Shown one piece after another: positions 5,214 through 8,472 of a DNA stretch of 8,472 bases. The stretch is from an uncultured Oscillospiraceae bacterium (GTDB lineage: Bacteria; Bacillota; Clostridia; Oscillospirales; Oscillospiraceae). Numbering within the stretch: position 1 is the first letter of the stretch; the number at the start of each line of letters is the position of its first letter. The notes below the pieces were generated by a model. That model saw only the letters and a program-made list of their open reading frames with translations. It was not told the origin of the DNA and searched no databases. The position numbers and the translations under genes are program-made. The DNA lies in the NCBI GenBank assembly GCA_934515035.1, contig CAKSXP010000073.1, positions 1 through 8,472 on the forward strand. The letters are read 5' to 3'.

Positions 5214-5231
5214 GATCTGCTTTTGATCTGC
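5210..5231. repeat. Tandem 11-bp direct repeat
   Basis: TTTTGATCTGC occurs twice without a gap, at 5210-5220 and 5221-5231. The first copy begins in the T-run of the preceding terminator, so this is probably a local slippage duplication. Confidence 0.8.
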
Positions 5232-5253
5232 CCGGGCAAGTGAATTCGCCCGG
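5232..5253 (-). repeat. Short hairpin downstream of the minus-strand permease gene
   Basis: CCGGGC (5232-5237) and GCCCGG (5248-5253) form a 6-bp GC stem with a 10-nt loop, about 33 nt after the permease stop on the minus strand. No T-run follows in that direction, so it is not called a terminator, though it could stabilise the transcript end. Confidence 0.35.
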
Positions 5254-5286
5254 CATAAACAAATACATAAGCGTTTGCTCTGTATC

Positions 5287-6228
5287 CTATCTGGTGCTCT
5301 TGTCGTAAGGGATGCCCTCGGCCTTCGGCGCGCGGGATTTTCCCGAAGTAAAGGCCAGAACGATTAGAGAAATGATATAGGGCAGCATATTGTAAACCTG
5401 GCTGGGAATGTTCAGCGACGTAAGGAAGCCGAAGCCCATGTACACATTGGAAAGGGCGCGGAACAGGCCGAACAGCAGCGCGGCAAGCGCGATGCGCTGC
5501 GGTTTCCACTGGCCGAATATCATAACGGCGAGTGACAGGAAGCCGAACCCGGCAACACCATATTCAAAGCGCCACTCGGAAACGCCTGCCGTTATGAACA
5601 CGACGCCGCCTATGCCGCCGAGGAAGCCGGAGATCAGAACACCGGCCCAACGCATCTTATATACGTTGATGCCAACGCTGTCGGCAGCTTGGGGATGCTC
5701 GCCGCAGGCCATCAGGCGCAGGCCGAAGCGGGTCTTATACAGCAGGATATAGGACAGTACCAGCAGTATCAGGGTAACGAGCATGAACCAGTTGAACTCA
5801 AACGAGCCGATATTGACGGTAAATGCGCGCTTGGCGCTTGTATACTGCACGATGGAGGACACGTCGTCGGGGTTGGCGGCGGTGTTGATGGCCTTGACGA
5901 TGACCGTGGCTCCGGCGGTGCCGAGAAGGTTCAGCGCCGTGCCGACAAGCGTCTGATCCGCTTTGAAATGGATGGACGCGACAGCGAGCAGACATGAATA
6001 CAGCATTCCGATAAACGCGGAAACCAGCAGCACCGCGAGGATCATAACGATTGCGGGCACGCTGGAGGGTATGTAGCGCATGGTAAGCGCACCGCCGAGA
6101 GCACCCATTATCATAATTCCCTCAAGGCCGAGGTTTATAACGCCGGAGTGTTCCGCAAAGCAGCCGCCGAGAGCAACGAGGATCAGGACGGAAGCAAATA
6201 TCAGGGTGTATTGCAGCAGCAGTGTCAT
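5287..6228 (-). CDS. Nucleoside-type ABC transporter permease (NupQ/YufQ-like)
   Basis: A 313-residue membrane protein of the BPD_transp_2 family, the second permease of a BmpA/NupOPQ-type importer that brings nucleosides into the cell. The signature EHSGVINLGLEGIMIMGA (26-43) near the N-terminus is characteristic of this subgroup, as is LMACGEHPQAADSVGINV about two thirds along, which is the cytoplasmic loop that contacts the ATPase. Several hydrophobic segments of 18-22 residues separate these motifs, and the length is typical (300-320). The start ATG (complement of 6226-6228) overlaps the upstream permease stop in an ATGA and has a strong AAAGGAGG site (complement of 6238-6245) 9 nt before it. 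It is the last gene of its operon. Bacillus NupQ works in guanosine uptake; the exact nucleoside here is inferred at family level only. Confidence 0.88.
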   Translation of the reverse strand: MTLLLQYTLIFASVLILVALGGCFAEHSGVINLGLEGIMIMGALGGALTMRYIPSSVPAIVMILAVLLVSAFIGMLYSCLLAVASIHFKADQTLVGTALNLLGTAGATVIVKAINTAANPDDVSSIVQYTSAKRAFTVNIGSFEFNWFMLVTLILLVLSYILLYKTRFGLRLMACGEHPQAADSVGINVYKMRWAGVLISGFLGGIGGVVFITAGVSEWRFEYGVAGFGFLSLAVMIFGQWKPQRIALAALLFGLFRALSNVYMGFGFLTSLNIPSQVYNMLPYIISLIVLAFTSGKSRAPKAEGIPYDKSTR

Positions 6229-7379
6229 TGCTCATTGCCTCCTTTCTCTGTTTCGGGCTGGAGAGATGCCTCGAGTCTTGCCTTTATCGCGGCCTTTTCT
6301 TCGCGTCTTGCAGAGATGGAGCTCATGACATGCTTCATAAAGAGAACGAAGCCGCACAAATAGATTATCAGAGCGGAGATCAGGTCGGAGATCTGTGCGC
6401 AGTACATGGTTTTGTCAACGTATGCGCCGCCGGCCGTTATGTGCTGGATAAAGAAGGATGCAAGGATGGCCCCGATCGGGTTCAGACCGCCGAGGAACGC
6501 CGCGGCGATGCCGTTGAATCCCATTGATGGAACGGAGGATGTCGAGCACTGCCACTGCTCATAACCGGTGAGGTAGAGCATTGCCGCGCCCATACCGGCA
6601 AGCGCGCCGGAGATCATCAGGCTGAGAATGACGTTGCGCTTTTCGGCCATGCCGCAGTATTTGGCGGCGTTTTTGTTGAAGCCGGTGGCCTTGAGCTCAT
6701 AGCCGAACTTGGTCTTTCCGAGGATCACCCACACGAGGATAGCCATCAGCACGGACAGCGGTATCGCAAGCCCGACATACTGGTTGTTGCTGAACAGCGC
6801 GCCGAGCCCCAGCGACGGCAGCACGGCGGACAGATTGGTATGCTGAAGCACGAGCGTATACGGACTGGTGTCCTCTTTTACAAGCGTCAGCAGCATGTTT
6901 GTAAGATACAGCACTATCCAGTTGAGCATGATGCCGGAGATAACCTCGTTGACGTTGCAGTAGGACTTGAGCACGCCGGAGATAGCTCCGAGCAGCGCAC
7001 CGCCGACGATCGCAAGCAGCACGCACGGCAGCCAGCTCCAGCCGAGGCCGAGAGCGGCATACAGGCTCAGGGCCGCGCCCGCGCAGTACTGACCGGCTGC
7101 GCCGATGTTGAACAGACCGACTTTATAGGCAAACAGGATAGCCAGAGAGCACATCAGCAGCGGCGCGGTCTTGACGAGCGTATTGCCGAAATACTTCATC
7201 TGGGAAGCAGGACGGTTATAGGTCATGAAGTTTTTGATGACCGTAACGATGGCCTCCCACGCGCCCGCGGGGTTGATGATAAGCAGCACCAGATATCCGA
7301 GAAACAGTCCCAGCACAATGCAGGCAAGCGACGCTATCAAAGACTGAAAGCCTTCGCTTTTAAGGAAACTCTTTTTCAT
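6225..7379 (-). CDS. Nucleoside-type ABC transporter permease (NupP/YufP-like)
   Basis: A 384-residue membrane protein, the longer partner permease of the same importer. It starts with a basic MKKSFLKSEG, then a long hydrophobic helix (VLGLFLGYLVLLIINPAGAW), typical of the first permease of this group. Family motifs are LFAYKVGLFNIGAAGQ (about residues 82-97), NEVISGIMLNWIVLYL, the ATPase-contact loop ELKATGFNKNAAKYCGM and MGFNGIAAAFLGGLNPIGA. The C-terminal tail is long, charged and cytoplasmic (SARREEKAAIKARLEAS...). It overlaps both neighbours by 4 nt (ATGA at 7376-7379 and 6225-6228), which keeps the three transporter subunits in step by coupled translation. A GAGGTG-type ribosome site precedes the ATG. 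Confidence 0.88.
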   Translation of the reverse strand: MKKSFLKSEGFQSLIASLACIVLGLFLGYLVLLIINPAGAWEAIVTVIKNFMTYNRPASQMKYFGNTLVKTAPLLMCSLAILFAYKVGLFNIGAAGQYCAGAALSLYAALGLGWSWLPCVLLAIVGGALLGAISGVLKSYCNVNEVISGIMLNWIVLYLTNMLLTLVKEDTSPYTLVLQHTNLSAVLPSLGLGALFSNNQYVGLAIPLSVLMAILVWVILGKTKFGYELKATGFNKNAAKYCGMAEKRNVILSLMISGALAGMGAAMLYLTGYEQWQCSTSSVPSMGFNGIAAAFLGGLNPIGAILASFFIQHITAGGAYVDKTMYCAQISDLISALIIYLCGFVLFMKHVMSSISARREEKAAIKARLEASLQPETEKGGNEQ

Positions 7380-8472
7380 GCCTTCACCTCATCTCTCTTG
7401 GCGCCCGCCATGTAAAGGCCAAGCTCTTCCTGCGTGGTCTTTTTCGGGTCGAGCTCACCGACGATCTCGCCCTCGTACATCACAAGGATGCGGTCGGGCA
7501 CGTCCATGACCTCGTCCAGCTCAAGGCTGACGAGCAGAACGGCCTTTCCCGCGTCGCGCTGTGCGACGAGCTGGCGATGGATATATTCGATAGCGCCGAC
7601 GTCCAGGCCGCGTGTCGGCTGGACGGCGACGAGCAGCTCGGGATCCTTGTCGATCTCACGCGCGACGATCGCCTTCTGCTGGTTGCCGCCGGACATGCTG
7701 CGCGCCGTGGTGACTGCGCCCTGACCGGAACGGACATCGTATTGCTCAATGAGCTTTTCCGCGTAACTGCGGATGTTCTTGCGGCGGAGGAAGCCCGCCT
7801 TATCGGTAAATTCCGGCTCGAAATACCGCTGAAGCACCATGTTGTCCTCCAGCGAATAATCCAGCACAAGGCCGTGCTTGTGGCGGTCCTCCGGAATGTG
7901 GCTCATGCCCATCATGCTGCGCTGCCGTATCGTAGCATGGGTGATATCTCTGCCGCAAAGCTTGATCGTGCCGGAGGTAAGCGGCTCAAGTCCGGTCAGT
8001 CCATAGACGAATTCCGTCTGTCCGTTGCCGTCGATACCGGCAAGGCAGACGATCTCTCCGCGGCGGACCTTCATCGAAACGTTCTTGACGGCATTATTCT
8101 TATGGAGCTTGGAGGCCATCGTCATTCCGTCGATCTCGAGCACCACTTCGCCCGGCTCCGACGGCTTTTTCTCCACGTGGAAGCTGACATTGCGGCCGAC
8201 CATCATCGACGACAGTTCTTCCATCGTCGTGTTGGCGGTCTCCACCGTGCCGATATACTTGCCCTTGCGCAGGACCGTGCAGCGGTCGGCGACCGCCATT
8301 ATCTCGGCCAGCTTGTGGGAAATGAAGAGTATGCTCTTGCCCTCGGATGCGAGATTGCGCATGATCTGCATCAGCTCTTCGATCTCCTGCGGGGTGAGGA
8401 CCGCGGTCGGCTCGTCGAAAATGAGTATCTCATTGTCGCGGTAGAGCATCTTGAGGATCTCGGTGCGCTGCT
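7376..8472 (-). CDS. Nucleoside-type ABC transporter ATP-binding protein (NupO/YufO-like), N-terminus outside window
   Basis: The C-terminal 364 residues of a tandem-domain ATPase that powers the importer; about 145 residues holding the first P-loop lie beyond the right edge. The visible part begins QRTEILKML, directly after the usual first-domain signature. It then gives Walker B ILIFDEPTAVLTPQE and the H-loop FISHKLAEI. The second nucleotide-binding domain has the degenerate P-loop GIDGNGQTEF, the ED motif IPEDRHKHGLVLD, the signature MSGGNQQKAIVARE and a Walker B of LLVAVQPTRGLDVGA, in which the catalytic Glu is replaced by Gln. This asymmetry is normal for RbsA/NupO-type ATPases and does not mean the gene is broken. 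An ATG at 8449 is internal, since homology continues upstream of it. The cognate BmpA-like binding protein is expected further upstream, outside the window. Confidence 0.92.
   Translation of the reverse strand, partial: QRTEILKMLYRDNEILIFDEPTAVLTPQEIEELMQIMRNLASEGKSILFISHKLAEIMAVADRCTVLRKGKYIGTVETANTTMEELSSMMVGRNVSFHVEKKPSEPGEVVLEIDGMTMASKLHKNNAVKNVSMKVRRGEIVCLAGIDGNGQTEFVYGLTGLEPLTSGTIKLCGRDITHATIRQRSMMGMSHIPEDRHKHGLVLDYSLEDNMVLQRYFEPEFTDKAGFLRRKNIRSYAEKLIEQYDVRSGQGAVTTARSMSGGNQQKAIVAREIDKDPELLVAVQPTRGLDVGAIEYIHRQLVAQRDAGKAVLLVSLELDEVMDVPDRILVMYEGEIVGELDPKKTTQEELGLYMAGAKRDEVKA

Noticed and set aside
7376..8472. ATPase second domain seeming to be inactivated (degenerate P-loop, Gln in Walker B)
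   Set aside because: These changes are the normal state of the second domain in RbsA/NupO-type ATPases, so the gene is not a pseudogene.
1..8472. CRISPR array, tRNA/rRNA, insertion sequence, phage, toxin-antitoxin or defence genes
   Set aside because: No regularly spaced repeats, cloverleaf genes, transposase or integrase motifs, or small toxin-like pairs were seen on either strand.

Overview
The window looks like chromosome from a Gram-positive member of the Firmicutes, most likely a fairly GC-rich anaerobic Clostridia lineage such as those related to Oscillospiraceae. The reasons are the lipoprotein-type solute-binding protein, the strong AGGAGG-like ribosome sites, the Gram-positive style nucleoside ABC operon, the cysteine-rich small-domain protein, and compact operons closed by stem-loop terminators. 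This placement is inference from gene style; there is no rRNA or other phylogenetic marker in the window.

Layout, left to right. (1) 1-1325, plus strand: the end of an importer operon. It holds the C-terminal tail of an RbsC-type permease, a short intercistronic hairpin, a class I periplasmic-binding-protein lipoprotein, and a strong terminator. (2) 1345-4100, plus strand: a probable four-gene operon of a cysteine synthase family PLP enzyme, an RlmA-type 23S rRNA guanine-N1 methyltransferase (8-nt overlap), a MntP manganese exporter, and an 86-residue cysteine-rich metal-binding-type protein. It closes with a terminator whose loop contains the last stop codon. (3) 4101-5114, plus strand: an AT-rich promoter region, a single short-chain dehydrogenase/reductase gene, and a perfect 14-bp-stem terminator. 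(4) 5046-5286: a convergent, gene-free strip of about 240 bp packed with hairpins, including two terminators that share a core sequence. (5) 5287-8472, minus strand: a nucleoside-type ABC importer (BmpA/NupOPQ-like) with two permeases and a tandem-domain ATPase. All are joined by 4-nt ATGA overlaps, and the ATPase N-terminus runs off the right edge.

Functionally, two unrelated importers (a ribose-type system and a nucleoside-type system) flank a housekeeping block for sulfur/amino-acid metabolism, ribosomal RNA modification and metal handling. I see no tRNA, rRNA, CRISPR, transposase, phage or defence gene. I found no convincing new biological system. The points most worth a second look are the altered active-site motifs of the PLP enzyme, the paired inverted repeats in its leader, the MntP/cysteine-rich gene pair, and the paired similar terminators around a GC-rich insert.
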